Below are positions 27,817 to 39,400 of a DNA stretch of 64,000 nucleotides, in pieces. Under the pieces are notes generated by a model that saw nothing but the letters and a program-made list of their open reading frames with translations, was not told where the DNA came from and ran no database searches. The DNA comes from Accumulibacter sp. GTDB taxonomy: Bacteria; Pseudomonadota; Gammaproteobacteria; Burkholderiales; Rhodocyclaceae. How positions within the stretch are numbered: the first letter of the stretch is position 1; each line of letters starts with the position of its first letter. Made by a program: the position numbers and the translations under genes. The stretch covers positions 62,001 to 126,000 of the forward strand of contig NZ_JAMTDQ010000041.1 of NCBI RefSeq assembly GCF_023806635.1, written 5' to 3'.

Positions 27817-28451
27817 GCCGTCAGTTCCGCGAGTTCCTGCACGCACGCCAGCGGCTGCATGGCGTCGAGTGCCGCCACCGGGTGCGCGCCGTAGGCAACA
27901 GCCAGAGCCGCCACACCGGCGTTGCGTGCCATCTGCAGGTCGTGTGTCGTATCGCCGATCATCAGTGCCCGCTCGCCAGCGACGGCCAGTTCGTCGAGCA
28001 GTTCCTCGAGCATCTGCGGATGCGGCTTGGAAAAGCACTCATCGGCACATCGCGAAGCATGGAAAAAGGGACCGAGGCCGCTGTGCCGCAGGGCGCGGTC
28101 TAGACCCAGGCGGCTCTTGCCCGTGGCGACGGCGAGCAGGAAGCCCCCCGCCGACAGCTCGGCGATCAGCTCGGCGACGCCGGCGAACAACTGCAGTTCG
28201 TGATCGCGCGCCAGATAGTGATGTCGGTAGCGCTCAACGAGTTGCGGGTAGCGGCTCTCCGGCAGTTCCGGCAGGGCATGTCGCAGCGCTTCGTGCAAGC
28301 CCATCCCGATGACGTGCCGCGCGCGTTCCGCCGGTGGTGGCGGCAACCCGAGATCGCCACAGGCAGCCGTGATGGCCTCGACGATGGCCGCCGCCGAGTC
28401 GAGCAGCGTGCCATCCCAATCGAAGACCAGCAGCTCAAATCTTTTCGCCAT
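27795..28451 (-). CDS. gph: HAD-family phosphatase, phosphoglycolate phosphatase-like
   Basis: This 218-residue enzyme has the HAD motifs: nucleophile Asp in LLVFDWDGTLLDS, motif II VATGKS and motif IV MIGDTTHDLQMARNAG. Gph hydrolyses 2-phosphoglycolate; other small phosphates are possible substrates. The ATG at 28451 is chosen for GAGAGG 7 nt upstream and overlaps the rluC stop by 17 bp. The context rluC-gph-Rieske-sppA is a conserved betaproteobacterial operon. Confidence 0.88.
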   Translation of the reverse strand: MAKRFELLVFDWDGTLLDSAAAIVEAITAACGDLGLPPPPAERARHVIGMGLHEALRHALPELPESRYPQLVERYRHHYLARDHELQLFAGVAELIAELSAGGFLLAVATGKSRLGLDRALRHSGLGPFFHASRCADECFSKPHPQMLEELLDELAVAGERALMIGDTTHDLQMARNAGVAALAVAYGAHPVAALDAMQPLACVQELAELTAWLRTHA

Positions 28452-29424
28452 GCTCCTGCCTCTCGCGCGCCGCGACGGCCTGCAGAAACCCCGCCAGAGC
28501 CGGCGGTAGCGCCGCCTCGAGCCGCAGTTCACCGCCGGCCAGCGGGTGCGGCAGGCGCATCTGCGAGGCGTGCAGGAACATCCGCTTCAATCCTTCCCTC
28601 GCCAACACCCGATTCAGCGCAAAGTCCCCATACTTCTCGTCACCCGCCACCGGGTGGCCGAGATGAGCGAGATGGACGCGGATCTGGTGCGTGCGCCCGG
28701 TCCGCAGTTCCGCTTCGAGCAGGCTGAAGCGCTGCCAGCGGGCCAGCAGGCGGAAGATCGTGTGCGCTGCCTTGCCCTGCTCGGCCACCCGCACGCGCCG
28801 TTCCCCCGAATCCAGCAGGTACTTCAACAACGGCAGCCGGACATGGCGCAGCGGCTCCATCCAGCGGCCGGCGACCAGCACCAGGTAGCGCTTGTCCGCA
28901 CCCCGCCCGGTACTGCCAGCGGCACCAGCACGGAACATCTCGTGCAGGGCGAGCAAGGTCGAACGCTTCTTGCCGACGAGGAGGATCCCCGAGGTTTCGC
29001 GATCGAGCCGGTGCGCCAGTTCGAGGAACCTCGCCTGCGGCCGCTGCTGCCGCAGCGCCTCGATCACCCCGAAGCTCTCGCCGCTGCCGCCATGCACCGC
29101 GACACCCGCCGGCTTGTCGACCACCAGCAGTGCCTCGTCCTCATAGACGACGGGCAAGTGCAGCCGGCGTTCAGCGTCCACCACTACCGCGTCGCCGCCG
29201 CCGATGCGCAGTGGCGGAATGCGCAGCAGGTCGCCATTCTGCAGGCGATGCGAGACGTCCACCCGGCGGCCGTTGACCCGCACCTGGCCACTGCGGACGA
29301 TCCGGTAGACGTGGCTCTTCGGCACCCCCTTGCACAGCTTCAGCAGCAGGTTGTCGACCCGCTGCCCGTGCTCGTTCTCGCCGATAAGCTGCTGGCTGAC
29401 GCAGTTTTTGCCAACTTGGGCCAT
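28435..29424 (-). CDS. rluC: 23S rRNA pseudouridine synthase RluC
   Basis: This 329-residue enzyme has an N-terminal S4 RNA-binding domain (QRVDNLLLKLCKGVPKSHVYR) and the RluA-type catalytic motif AHRLDRETSGILLV, with Asp141. It isomerises uridines in 23S rRNA. It is divergent from rne, and the upstream region is shared with the rne promoter. A -10-like TATATT (29433-29428) stands just before the ATG, but it has no good -35. Confidence 0.94.
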   Translation of the reverse strand: MAQVGKNCVSQQLIGENEHGQRVDNLLLKLCKGVPKSHVYRIVRSGQVRVNGRRVDVSHRLQNGDLLRIPPLRIGGGDAVVVDAERRLHLPVVYEDEALLVVDKPAGVAVHGGSGESFGVIEALRQQRPQARFLELAHRLDRETSGILLVGKKRSTLLALHEMFRAGAAGSTGRGADKRYLVLVAGRWMEPLRHVRLPLLKYLLDSGERRVRVAEQGKAAHTIFRLLARWQRFSLLEAELRTGRTHQIRVHLAHLGHPVAGDEKYGDFALNRVLAREGLKRMFLHASQMRLPHPLAGGELRLEAALPPALAGFLQAVAARERQEHGEKI

Positions 29425-29436
29425 TTTGAATATACT
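29408..29436 (+). promoter_or_regulatory. Sigma-70-type promoter of rne
   Basis: TTGCCA (29408-29413) and TATACT (29431-29436) are spaced by 17 bp. The start point would be near 29443, giving a leader of about 388 nt before the rne ATG. It partly overlaps the first codons of rluC on the other strand. Confidence 0.68.
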
Positions 29437-29830
29437 TCAGTTGATTCGCGTCGTCGGTTGCAGGAGGAATCGAGCCGTGCGGCCGTTGGGCAATGCCGAC
29501 TTCGAGGCCCCTGCGAAACGCTTCCCGGCATGCAACACCTGACCCCTCGGCGCCCTGCTGCGCAACTCTCGCTGGACGCCGATCATCTGGTTAAGTTCGC
29601 TCACCACAAAGTAGCGATACTACTTGAACTGCGCGCGCCTGGCATCTGCGGAATCGCCCTGGCAACATCCCGAAACCCTCCAGGTCATCAACGCCCGAAC
29701 AGTATGCGGGTGCGAAGGATGGTATCGCTGCTTCCATTGCCGACGAGCCCCACGAGTGTCCCGGAGACACCGGTTCCGTCGCTGCCCACACGAGGCGCAG
29801 CCCATACAACAGCGCGCGGGAGCCCCACGA
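29437..29830 (+). other. Long 5' leader of rne
   Basis: About 390 nt lie between the predicted rne promoter and the ATG at 29831 with no convincing gene. Long leaders are known to mediate RNase E autoregulation in enterobacteria. I see no conserved named element here and no strong ribosome binding site directly before the ATG. Confidence 0.5.
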
Positions 29831-32647
29831 ATGAAACGAATGCTGTTCAACGCGACGCAGGCCGAAGAGCTGCGCGTCGCCATCGTCGACGGTCAGAAAC
29901 TCATTGACCTGGACATCGAATCGGCCAACAAGGAGCAGAAAAAGAGCAACATTTATAAAGCGGTCATCACCCGCATCGAGCCCAGCCTGGAAGCGGCCTT
30001 TGTCGACTATGGAGCGGAGCGGCACGGTTTCCTGCCGTTCAAGGAGATCTCGCGCGCCTACTTCCAGCCCGGCGCGGACGCCGGTCGGGCGACGATCAAG
30101 GAAGCGCTGCGTGAAGGCCAGGAGCTGATCGTCCAGGTGGACAAGGACGAGCGCGGCAACAAGGGCGCGGCCCTGACCACCTTCGTCAGCCTCGCCGGCC
30201 GCTACCTCGTGCTGATGCCCAACAACCCGCGCGGCGGCGGCGTCTCGCGCCGCGTCGAGGGTAACGAGCGGACCGAATTGCGCGAGGTGATGGACCAGTT
30301 GCCGGTGCCGCCGGGGATGAGCCTGATCGCCCGCACGGCAGCCATCGGCCGCGGCAGCGAAGAGCTGCAGTGGGACCTCAACTACCTGTTGCAACTGTGG
30401 AAGGCGATCGAAGACGCAGCCCAGATGCAACAGGGAGCCTTCCTGATCTACCAGGAGGGCAGCCTGGTCATCCGTGCCATCCGCGACTATTTCCAGCCCG
30501 ACATCGGCGAGATCCTGATCGACACCGACGATGTGTTCGATCAGGCGCAGCAGTTCATGGCGCACGTCATGCCGGGCACGGTCAACCGCATCAAGCGTTA
30601 TCGCGATGACGTGCCGCTCTTCTCGCGTTTCCAGATCGAGCACCAGATCGAGTCCGCCTATTCGCGCCAGGTCGGCCTGCCGTCGGGCGGCGCCATCGTC
30701 ATCGACCACACCGAGGCGCTGGTATCGGTCGACGTGAACTCGGGCCGGGCAACACGCGGCGCCGACATCGAGGAAACGGCGCTGAAGACCAACCTCGAAG
30801 CGGCCGAGGAAGTGGCGCGCCAGTTGCGCCTGCGCGACCTCGGCGGCCTGATCATCATCGATTTCATCGACATGGAGAACCAGCGCAATCAGCGCGAGGT
30901 CGAGAACCGTGTCCGCGAGGCACTGCGCTTCGATCGCGCGCGCGTGCAGACCGGCAAGATCAGCCGCTTCGGACTGCTCGAACTGTCACGCCAGCGCCTG
31001 CGGCCGGCGCTCGCCGAAACCAGCTACATTCCGTGCCCACGCTGTTCGGGAACCGGCCATATCCGCAGCACCGAGTCCGCCGCGCTGCACATCCTGCGCA
31101 TCCTCGAAGAGGAAGCGATGAAGGACAATACCGCCGCCGTGCATGCGCAGGTACCGGTCGATGTCGCCACCTTCCTCTTGAACGAGAAGCGGACAGAGGT
31201 GCAGGCGGTCGAATTGCGGCACAAGGTGACCGTCCTGCTGATTCCGAACATCCATCTCGAAACACCGCAGCACACGGTGCTGCGGGTTCGCCACGATGCG
31301 GCGGGGCAGGAGGAACTGCAGCAGGCATCGTACCGTATGGTCGCCCTGCCGGCCGAGGACGGCAGCGGCGACACGGCGGGCACGGCAGACTCCCGGGCAC
31401 CCCGAGCCGAAGCGGCGATCAGGGGCGTCACGCCGGCGCAACCAGCCCCCCTGGTCATCGAGCCGGCGGCAGCGACCGTCGACGGCACCAAGGCCGATAC
31501 GGCCGCCGGCCGCTTCCTGAAGCGGATCGTGTCCTGGTTCCGGCACAAGGAAGTACCCGCCGGGACGAGCGAAGCCGTGTCACCACGCGCAGCCACCGCG
31601 GCTCCGGAAGTCGCCGGCAGCGTGCGCGAGGCACGCCGGAGCGTTGGCACCACCGCGCGCGGCACGCGCCGCGACGACCGTCGCGAGCCTGCCGACACCC
31701 GGGTCGGCCGCGAGCAGAAGGAAGCCTCGCCGGCCAGTCGGGGCGAGAACCAGCAACCGCGCGAGCCGCGTCAGCCACGTGAGGCGCGCGAGGGCACCGC
31801 CGGCCGCGAACCGACCACCGCCCGTGAGCCACGCCGGCAGCGCAACGAACGCAGGCCGCAGCCCACGGAGCAGATCAACGACGGCAACCCGGCACCACTC
31901 GCTCCCGCCGTGGCGATGCCGGCAGCGTCTCCGGCACCGGAGCAGAACGGCGACGAGTCCGCCAGCCCCTCCCGCCGGCGCGGCCGCCGCGGTGGCCGCC
32001 GCGAACGCGGTGAAAGGACCGAGGGCCAGCCGACCGAAACCGTTGAGATGAACGCTGCGGGCGCGAGCATCGCGGCAGTTGCCGGCGCCGACAGCGCCGC
32101 GCCGCCCGCAGCGCAAGCGCCCACCGGCGACGTCACGATGACGGCCGCAACGCCGGCGGTGACCGTCGGCGACCAGAGCGGAGCAGTGGCTGCCGCCGAC
32201 CATGGATCTGAGCCTCCGGTTGCCTCGGCAGCCGCGGTCGAGTTCGCCCCACCGGCCAGCAGCCAGGAAACCCAGGCGGCGGGAGCCGTCGCCGAGCCGC
32301 TGCCGATCACGGTCGCAGCCGCCGTCGCCGAGCCACTGCCTGACTCCCCGCTGCAGCCGGTTTCCGCGTTCGACCCCGAGTCGCCAACCGCCGCACCACG
32401 AGAAGAGCCTGCTGCGGCGGCCGTCGCGCCCGACGTGGCAGCCACCGGCAGCGCTGCGCCAGTCGACATCCAGCAAGCACTCGAGAACAGCGGCCTGATC
32501 ATGGTGGAAACCAGACACCCCGCTGCGCTGGAAACGACGCCGACGGCACCGGCAGAGGACAGTGCGCCACCGCGCCCGATACGGCGGCGCCGGCCCACGG
32601 TCGTCATCGCGGACGAGCCGATCGTGATGGTCGAAACGGTCAGGTAG
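29831..32647 (+). CDS. rne: Ribonuclease E
   Basis: This 938-residue endoribonuclease initiates mRNA decay and processes rRNA and tRNA at the inner membrane. The N-terminal catalytic half matches E. coli RNase [21 protein letters not shown], the S1 domain, the metal-binding residues Asp301 ([11 protein letters not shown]) and Asp344 (IDFIDMEN), and the zinc-link CPRC at residues 402-405. The C-terminal half is low complexity, with an arginine-rich stretch ([12 protein letters not shown]) for RNA binding and Ala/Pro-rich tails, as expected for a degradosome scaffold. The longer frame upstream of 29831 is not protein-like. It is divergent from rluC. Confidence 0.97.
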   Translation: MKRMLFNATQAEELRVAIVDGQKLIDLDIESANKEQKKSNIYKAVITRIEPSLEAAFVDYGAERHGFLPFKEISRAYFQPGADAGRATIKEALREGQELIVQVDKDERGNKGAALTTFVSLAGRYLVLMPNNPRGGGVSRRVEGNERTELREVMDQLPVPPGMSLIARTAAIGRGSEELQWDLNYLLQLWKAIEDAAQMQQGAFLIYQEGSLVIRAIRDYFQPDIGEILIDTDDVFDQAQQFMAHVMPGTVNRIKRYRDDVPLFSRFQIEHQIESAYSRQVGLPSGGAIVIDHTEALVSVDVNSGRATRGADIEETALKTNLEAAEEVARQLRLRDLGGLIIIDFIDMENQRNQREVENRVREALRFDRARVQTGKISRFGLLELSRQRLRPALAETSYIPCPRCSGTGHIRSTESAALHILRILEEEAMKDNTAAVHAQVPVDVATFLLNEKRTEVQAVELRHKVTVLLIPNIHLETPQHTVLRVRHDAAGQEELQQASYRMVALPAEDGSGDTAGTADSRAPRAEAAIRGVTPAQPAPLVIEPAAATVDGTKADTAAGRFLKRIVSWFRHKEVPAGTSEAVSPRAATAAPEVAGSVREARRSVGTTARGTRRDDRREPADTRVGREQKEASPASRGENQQPREPRQPREAREGTAGREPTTAREPRRQRNERRPQPTEQINDGNPAPLAPAVAMPAASPAPEQNGDESASPSRRRGRRGGRRERGERTEGQPTETVEMNAAGASIAAVAGADSAAPPAAQAPTGDVTMTAATPAVTVGDQSGAVAAADHGSEPPVASAAAVEFAPPASSQETQAAGAVAEPLPITVAAAVAEPLPDSPLQPVSAFDPESPTAAPREEPAAAAVAPDVAATGSAAPVDIQQALENSGLIMVETRHPAALETTPTAPAEDSAPPRPIRRRRPTVVIADEPIVMVETVR

Positions 32648-32757
32648 ACGCATACTCGGCGCCCCGCTGCCGTCATCGCTGCGCCCAGGCGTCCGTGTCG
32701 CCGGCGCAGCCACCACTGCAGCCGGGGCGTCCGGGCGCGAAACGGAAAGAACCACGA

Positions 32758-33360
32758 ATGCCACTGCCCATTGCCATCTGTCTCGTCCTGGCTGCACTGC
32801 TGTCGCCGCCACCACTCGCCGAGGCGCAAGGCAGGGAAGGAAACCGGGCAGATTACCGCGTTGGCGAGCGCCTGCCGGAAGACAGGAAGGCTTCGCAGGG
32901 CTACCGCCTGATCGGCTGGGACGATCTGGTGCCCAAGGGCTGGGAGCCCATGGCCGCCTTCAAGGGTCTCGACCTCGCCCGACTGCAGGACAGCGACCCG
33001 AAAGCCCAGGAGGCACTGGAGAACGCACGACGGCTGTGGGACCAGGCGCCGGCGGAGAAGGCGATGAACGGGCAGAAGGTACGCATCGCCGGCTTCGTCG
33101 TGCCGCTCGAGCGTCGCGGCGAGCAGGTCACCGAGTTCCTGCTGGTGCCCTACTTCGGTGCCTGCATCCACGTGCCACCGCCACCGGCCAACCAGATCAT
33201 TCATGTCGTCGCCGAGAAGCCGGTCGGCAACATGCGCACCATGGATGCGATGTGGGTCAGCGGCACGCTCGGGCTCGACCGCACCGATACGGGAATGGGC
33301 GTCGCCGGCTACCGGATGCGCGGCGAAGCCTTCGAGCCTTACACCAGGCCACGCTCCTGA
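32758..33360 (+). CDS. Secreted DUF3299-family protein
   Basis: This 200-residue protein opens with a signal peptide (MPLPIAICLVLAALL, cleavage likely after AEA at residues 21-23). It carries the DUF3299 pattern: GWDDLVPKGW and the C-terminal VPYFGACIHVPPPPANQIIHV. The conserved Cys and His suggest metal binding, but the function of the family is unknown. GGAAAG stands before the ATG. A hairpin without a T-run follows its stop. Confidence 0.88.
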   Translation: MPLPIAICLVLAALLSPPPLAEAQGREGNRADYRVGERLPEDRKASQGYRLIGWDDLVPKGWEPMAAFKGLDLARLQDSDPKAQEALENARRLWDQAPAEKAMNGQKVRIAGFVVPLERRGEQVTEFLLVPYFGACIHVPPPPANQIIHVVAEKPVGNMRTMDAMWVSGTLGLDRTDTGMGVAGYRMRGEAFEPYTRPRS

Positions 33361-33365
33361 TCCTT

Positions 33366-33394
33366 CTGCCAGCAACGCCCGTTGCCCGTGGCAG
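33366..33394 (+). terminator. Hairpin after the DUF3299 gene
   Basis: Arms CTGCCA-GCAAC and GTTGC-TGGCAG pair around a GCCC loop with a 3-nt bulge. There is no T-run, so its efficiency as a terminator is doubtful. A -10-like TACAAT (33402-33407) follows it and may serve the PKS gene. Confidence 0.35.
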
Positions 33395-33446
33395 GCGGTC
33401 GTACAATGGTGCACCCAATCCAATCCAGAGTGGAGATCACAGTCAG

Positions 33447-36400
33447 ATGAGAGGGCGAATCGCCATCACCGGCTATTCCTTCCGCATGCCGGGGACGAGT
33501 CCCGAGACCTATTGGCAGGACCTGCTGGACGGCCGCGACCTGGTGGGCACGGTCGATCCGCAGCGCTGGGCATTGGCGGCCTTCCTGCACCCGCGCAAGG
33601 ACCATCCGGGAACGAGCTACACCTTCGCCGCCGGATCGATAGGTGACGTGACCTCCTTCGACGCCGCCTTCTTCGGCATCTCGCCACGCGAAGCGGCGCT
33701 GATGGATCCGCAGCAGCGGCTGCTGCTCGAGATGAGCTGGGAAGCGCTGGAGAACTCCGGCACCCGGCCGTCGCGGCTGCGCGGCAGTCGCTGCGGCGTC
33801 TTCATCGGCATCGCCAGCGCCGATTACTCTTTCCGCATGGCCGATGACCTGGCAGTCGCCGATTCGACGATGGCGACAGGCAACACCGCCAGCATCGCCG
33901 CCAACCGGATCTCCTACGTCTTCGACCTGCGCGGACCGAGCATGGCGATCGACACCGCCTGCTCGTCGTCACTCGTTGCCCTGCACCAGGCGTGCCGTGC
34001 GATCACCAGCGGGGAAGTCTCGCAGGCGCTGGCAGGCGGCATCAGCCTGCACCTGCATCCTTACCCCTTCATCGGCTTCGCCAAGGCATCGATGCTGTCG
34101 CCACGCGGGCGCTGCCAGGTCTTCGACGCCGCGGCCGACGGTTACGTCCGCTCGGAAGGTGGCGGCGTCTTCCTTCTCAAGGAGTATGACCAAGCGCTCG
34201 CCGACGGCGACCCGATCCTGGCGGTCATCGCCGGTTCAGCGGTCAACACCGATGGCCGCAAGTCCGGACTGACCGTCCCCAGCGCCGAAGTGCAGGCGGC
34301 CTTGCTCGAGGAAGTCTACGCGGAAGCCGGCATCGATCCGGCGACGATCGACTACCTCGAGGCGCATGGCACCGGCACCGCCGTCGGCGACCCGATCGAA
34401 ACGCTGGCCATCGGCAACGCCCTCGGCAAGCGTCGGCCGGCCAGCCGGCCGTTGCCGATCGGCTCGGTCAAGAGCAACCTCGGGCATCTCGAAACGGCCT
34501 CCGGCGTCGCTGGCCTTCTCAAGGCCCTGCACTGCCTCGAACACCGCGTGATACCGGCGACGATCGGCGTCAGCCGGGTCAATCCGCACATCCTTGCCAG
34601 CGACTGGAACATCGATCTGGTCACCAGCAAGCGCTCCCTGCCAAAGACGGGCAAGCTGACGATCGGCGTCAACTCTTTCGGCTTCGGTGGCTCGAACGCC
34701 CACCTCATCATCGAGAGCCCGCCGCGGCGGCGCCCCCGTCCGCAGCCAGCGGCGGTTGCCGCCACTCTGCCGCCGCTGCTGCTCTCCGCGCGCAGCGCAG
34801 AGGCACTGAAGGCAGCCGCCGCCAGCCTCGCTGCCTTTCTCGGCGAGCAACCGCCGGCGGCCTACTACGACGTCGCACACAGCGCCGCTTTTCGCCGCGA
34901 CTGGCTCGAGCAGCGGCTGATCGTCGAAGCGCCGACGCTGCCGGAAATCAGGCATGCCCTGCTCGACTTCGCCGCCGACCGCGGCGGGAATGCGGCGCTG
35001 ACCAGCGGCCGGATGGTGGTCGCTGCCCGCGGGCCGGCGTTCATCTACTCGGGCAACGGCTGCCAGTGGTCCGCGATGGGCCGGCGATTGCTGGCGGAGG
35101 AGCCGTTGTTCCGTGCAGCGGTGCATGAGGTCGACGCCCTGTTCCGGCAGCGCGCCGACTTTTCGCTGCTCGCCGAACTGGCCGGCGAGAACGGTGATGA
35201 GCGCTACGAGCGAACCGAGATTGCGCAGCCGGCCCTTTTTGCACTGCAGGTCGGCATCACCCGCCTCCTGCAACGGCAGGGGGTCACGCCGATGGTCGTC
35301 GCCGGGCACAGTGTCGGCGAGATCGCGGCGGCCTGGGCAGCGGGCGCCTTGAGCCTCGCCGATGCCGTCACGGTGATCCACCAGCGCAGCCTGCTGCAGG
35401 GGACGACCCGCGGCGACGGGCAGATGACCGCGGTCGCGCTGGACGAGGCAGCCGCTGCAAGCCTGCTCGGCGAACTCGGACTTGCCGGTCAGCTGACGAT
35501 CGCCGGCGTCAACAGCGTGCGTGGCCTGACGATCGCCGGCGCGCAGTCAGCGCTGACGCTACTGGAGGAGGCGCTGTCGCTCAGGCACGTCGGCTGGAAG
35601 CGGCTCGACCTGGACTACGCCTTCCACAACCCGGCGATGGACCGCCTCGAAACCGGGATCAGGCAGGCGCTGTCCGGAATCGCGCCGCGCGCGGGTGTGC
35701 TGCCTTTCTGCTCGACGGTGAGCGGCTCGCAACTGCCGGGTGAGGAGCTCGGCGCCGAATACTGGTGGCGCAACATTCGCCAACCGGTCCTCTTCGCCAA
35801 AGCCATCGACTCGCTGCTCGACCAGGGGATCACCGTCTTCGTCGAGATCGGCGCGCACCCGATCCTGCGTACCTATCTGCACGACTGCCTGAAGACGCGC
35901 TCAGTCGACGGCCAGGTGATCGCCACCGGCACGCGCGACGACGACGGCGCACAGCGGATCCGGTCGGCGGCACACGCGGTCGCGATTGCCGGCGCAGCGG
36001 TCGATTGGCAGGCACATTTTCCCCGGCCGGGGTGCTTCGTCCGCCTGCCGGGTTACCCGTGGCAACGCGAACGGCACTGGCACCCGGTCACCAGCGAATC
36101 GCTCGGCCTGATCCACCGCCAGAAGATCCATCCGCTGCTCGGCTATCGACTTGCCCAGCATGAACTGACCTGGGAGAACCAGCTCGACACGCAGCTGAAC
36201 CCGGTCCTCGCGGATCATGTCGTCGGTGAGGCAACCGTTCTCCCGGGCGCCGCCTATGTCGAAATGGCGCTGACGGCCAGCCTCGCCTGGCAACCGTCAG
36301 CGATCGTCGAAATCGAGGATCTGGAGATCCGCTCGCCGCTCCTGCTTGCCGATGATCGTTCGGCGGTCGTTCGGCTGTCCATCGACCCGCGCGACGGCAG

Positions 36401-39400
36401 CCTGACCGTCCGTAGCCGCGAGCAGATGAGCACTGCGGACTGGGTCGTCAACGCGTCGGCGCGCGTCGTTCGTGAGGCGCAGGAGAGTCTGCTGCGCGAA
36501 GTGCTGCCGGATCTGCCGCAACGGCCGCCCGACTTCGACGCCGACAGCCACGCGCGGCTGACGCGAGCGGTCGGCATCGCCTACGGCCCGGCCTTCCAGT
36601 GCGTCGAACATGGCTGGATCGAAGGCAACTCGGCGTTCGCCGCCTTCCGCATTCCGCCACAGGTCGAGAGCGAAGTCGCCCACAACCACCTCCATCCGGT
36701 GCTGCTCGACGGCACCTTCCAGCTGATGTTCCAGCTTCTCCGCCAGGCCATCGACGGACACGAAGCAATTGCCTTCATCCCGACGAGGTTCGGTCGTGTC
36801 ATCTTTCGCTCGGGAACGGACACGCCTTGTTTCGCCCGCGCGACGCTGCTGCGGCACAGCGCACGTTCCCTGCAGGCCGAGTTCGCGCTTTTCTGTGCGG
36901 CCGGGCGCCTCATCGCGATCGTCAAGGACGCACGTTTTCGCGGCGTTCGCTTGAGCAGGGGTGGCCGCGACCGGCTGCGCTTTCTCGCCTTGCGGGCGAT
37001 CCCGAAGCCGCACGCCGGACAGACTGCCGGGCCGCTGGCGCTGCGCTTCGACCGCGTCCACTCGACGCTCGCCAACGTCACGCAGCGGGCGGCCCTCAAG
37101 GGAACGCACCGCCGCTACACGGAAGAGATCGATCCGCTCCTCGACAGCCTGTGCAGCCGATTCACGCGCCGTGCCCTGCTGCCGATGGCCGGCGAAGACG
37201 GCACGCTGTCGGCGGCGGCCATCCTGTCCTGCCAGTCCGCGAATCCCGACGGTGCGCCTTTCCTCACGGATCTCATCCGCCTCGCCGACGACGACGGATC
37301 TCTGACGGCGACGGGCGATGGTTGGACGCTGATGCCTGATCAGCAGCAGGAGTCGACCGCCGAGGATATCTGGAACAGCCTCGTGGCCGACTATCCAGAC
37401 TACTTCCAGATCATCCATTCGGTGGGACGGATCGGCCTGCACCTGCCGGCACTCGTCGCCGGCAGTTCCTCACTGTGCCAGATCTGCCCGCAGGAATCGT
37501 CGTTGGCGACCCTGCTGCAGCAGGTCGTCGGCGGCCGCGGGAGAATGAAGATCGGACAGGCGCTCGGCACCCTGGTCGCGGAGGCCCTTGTGGCGCTGCC
37601 GCCGGGGCAGCGACTCGGCGTCGTCGAGATCAGCGATGGCGCGCCGGCATTTGCCATGGACATCTGCTTCGCCCTCGACTTCACGCGCGCCGACTACTGC
37701 TTCGCCAGCACCTCGACGACCGCGCTGGAGGAGGCACGGGTCCGCCTTGGCGAGTTCTTCCCGACGATCCGGACGAGCCTGATCGATGACGCCGCCGGCA
37801 ACGAAGCGGACCGGGAGCCGCCGGCGGGGTCATGCATGATGGCGATCGTCATGCTCGATTTCGCGACCACCGAGCAGGCGTTGCGGGCCCTCCGCCATGC
37901 ACGCCGCTGCCTCGCGACCGGCGCCTCGTTGCTCGTCCTCGGCCAGCATCCGTCGCGCTGGATCGATTTCGTCTTTGGTGCCCGACGCGAGGGCTGGTCG
38001 CAGAGCGCCAGCGGCCGTTGGCTATCGAGCCAGCGACCGAGATCGTTCTGGCAGCAGCAACTCGCCGATCTGGGCTGCCGCTGCGCGGACCCCTGCGAGT
38101 TTTCGCCCGACACGCTCTCGGGTCCCTATCTGCTGCTGGCCGAGGTCGGCGAGTCCGGCCCGCGGCCCGAAGTGACAGTGCGGGGCAACGTGCGCAGCTG
38201 GATCCTGCTCGCTGACCCGGTGGGCTATTCCGCCCTTCTTGCCGACGAACTGGCGAAGAGGCTGCAGGAACGAAAGGATCTGGTGATTCAGGCCAGCGCG
38301 ACCGACAAGGAGGAACTCGCCGGGCTGCTGCAAGCAACCACCACCAGCTATGGTGAGCTCGACGGCCTCGTCATGCTCACCGGGCTGGCACCGGCTTCGC
38401 CCGCCGTGTCGGCCGAAGAGGCACTCGACCGCCAGGTGGAGCGCTGCGCGCTGGCGGCACGCATCATGCAGGCGTGCGAAAGCTCGGCTACGCGAACGAC
38501 CTGCTGGCTGGTCACTGGCAACGCCGCAGCGACCCTCCTGCCTGCAGCCGCTGCCAGCGCGAGCGACGCGCCCAGCCCCGGCCCCAGCGACGATGCCGCG
38601 TTGTGCGGCTTCGTACGCACGATGCTCAACGAGGCCGAGCCAGGCAGCGTCCGCCTGATCGACCTGGCATTGCCGATGCCCGCACAGACCGCTGCCGGCC
38701 TCCTCGACCGCGAATTCGAGCAGCCCGATGGCGAACTGGAGATCATCCTTGCGGCCGCTGGCCAGCGCTACGTCCCGCGCCTGCGCGACGAGCCACGCCC
38801 GGATGCCCGGACGCCACGACTTCTCGCTTCGCCGACCGTCTCTCTCGGTTTCCCTTTCGCTGGGCAACTGCGCAACCTGCGCTGGGAGACCCATCCGCGG
38901 GTAGCGCCGGCTGCGGATGAGGTCGAGGTCGAGGTTCTGGCAAGCGGGCTTAACTTCCGCGACGTCATGTATGCACTGGGTCTGCTTGCCGATGAGGCCA
39001 TCGAGAACGGCTTTGCCGGCCCGACGCTCGGTTTCGAGTTCGCCGGCGTGATCGACCGTGTCGGCAGCAACTGCACTGGCTTCAGCCCAGGCGACGAGGT
39101 TGTCGGCTTCGCTCCGTCGAGCTTCGGCAACCGCGTCCTCACCCAGAGCAGCGCCGTCGCCCATATCCCGCCGGGGCTTTCCGCTGAAGCGGCGGCAACC
39201 ATTCCGAGCACCTTCTTCACCGTCTACTACGCGCTCCACCACCTGGCCCGCCTGCAAGCCGGGGAACGGGTCCTGATCCACGGCGCCGCGGGTGGCGTCG
39301 GCATCGCAGCGATCCAGATCGCGCGCTGGCTGGGTGCCGAGATCTATGCCACGGCCGGATCTGACGAGAAGCGCGACTTCCTCCGCCTGCTGGGCGTCGT

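Noticed and set aside
29424..29433. Leaderless rluC from a TATATT box directly before its ATG
   Set aside because: No -35 box is found at a suitable distance, so the -10 match alone is not convincing.
31771..33423. Open frame of 550 codons opposite rne and the DUF3299 gene
   Set aside because: It crosses two real genes and has low-complexity Gly/Ser/Ala composition.
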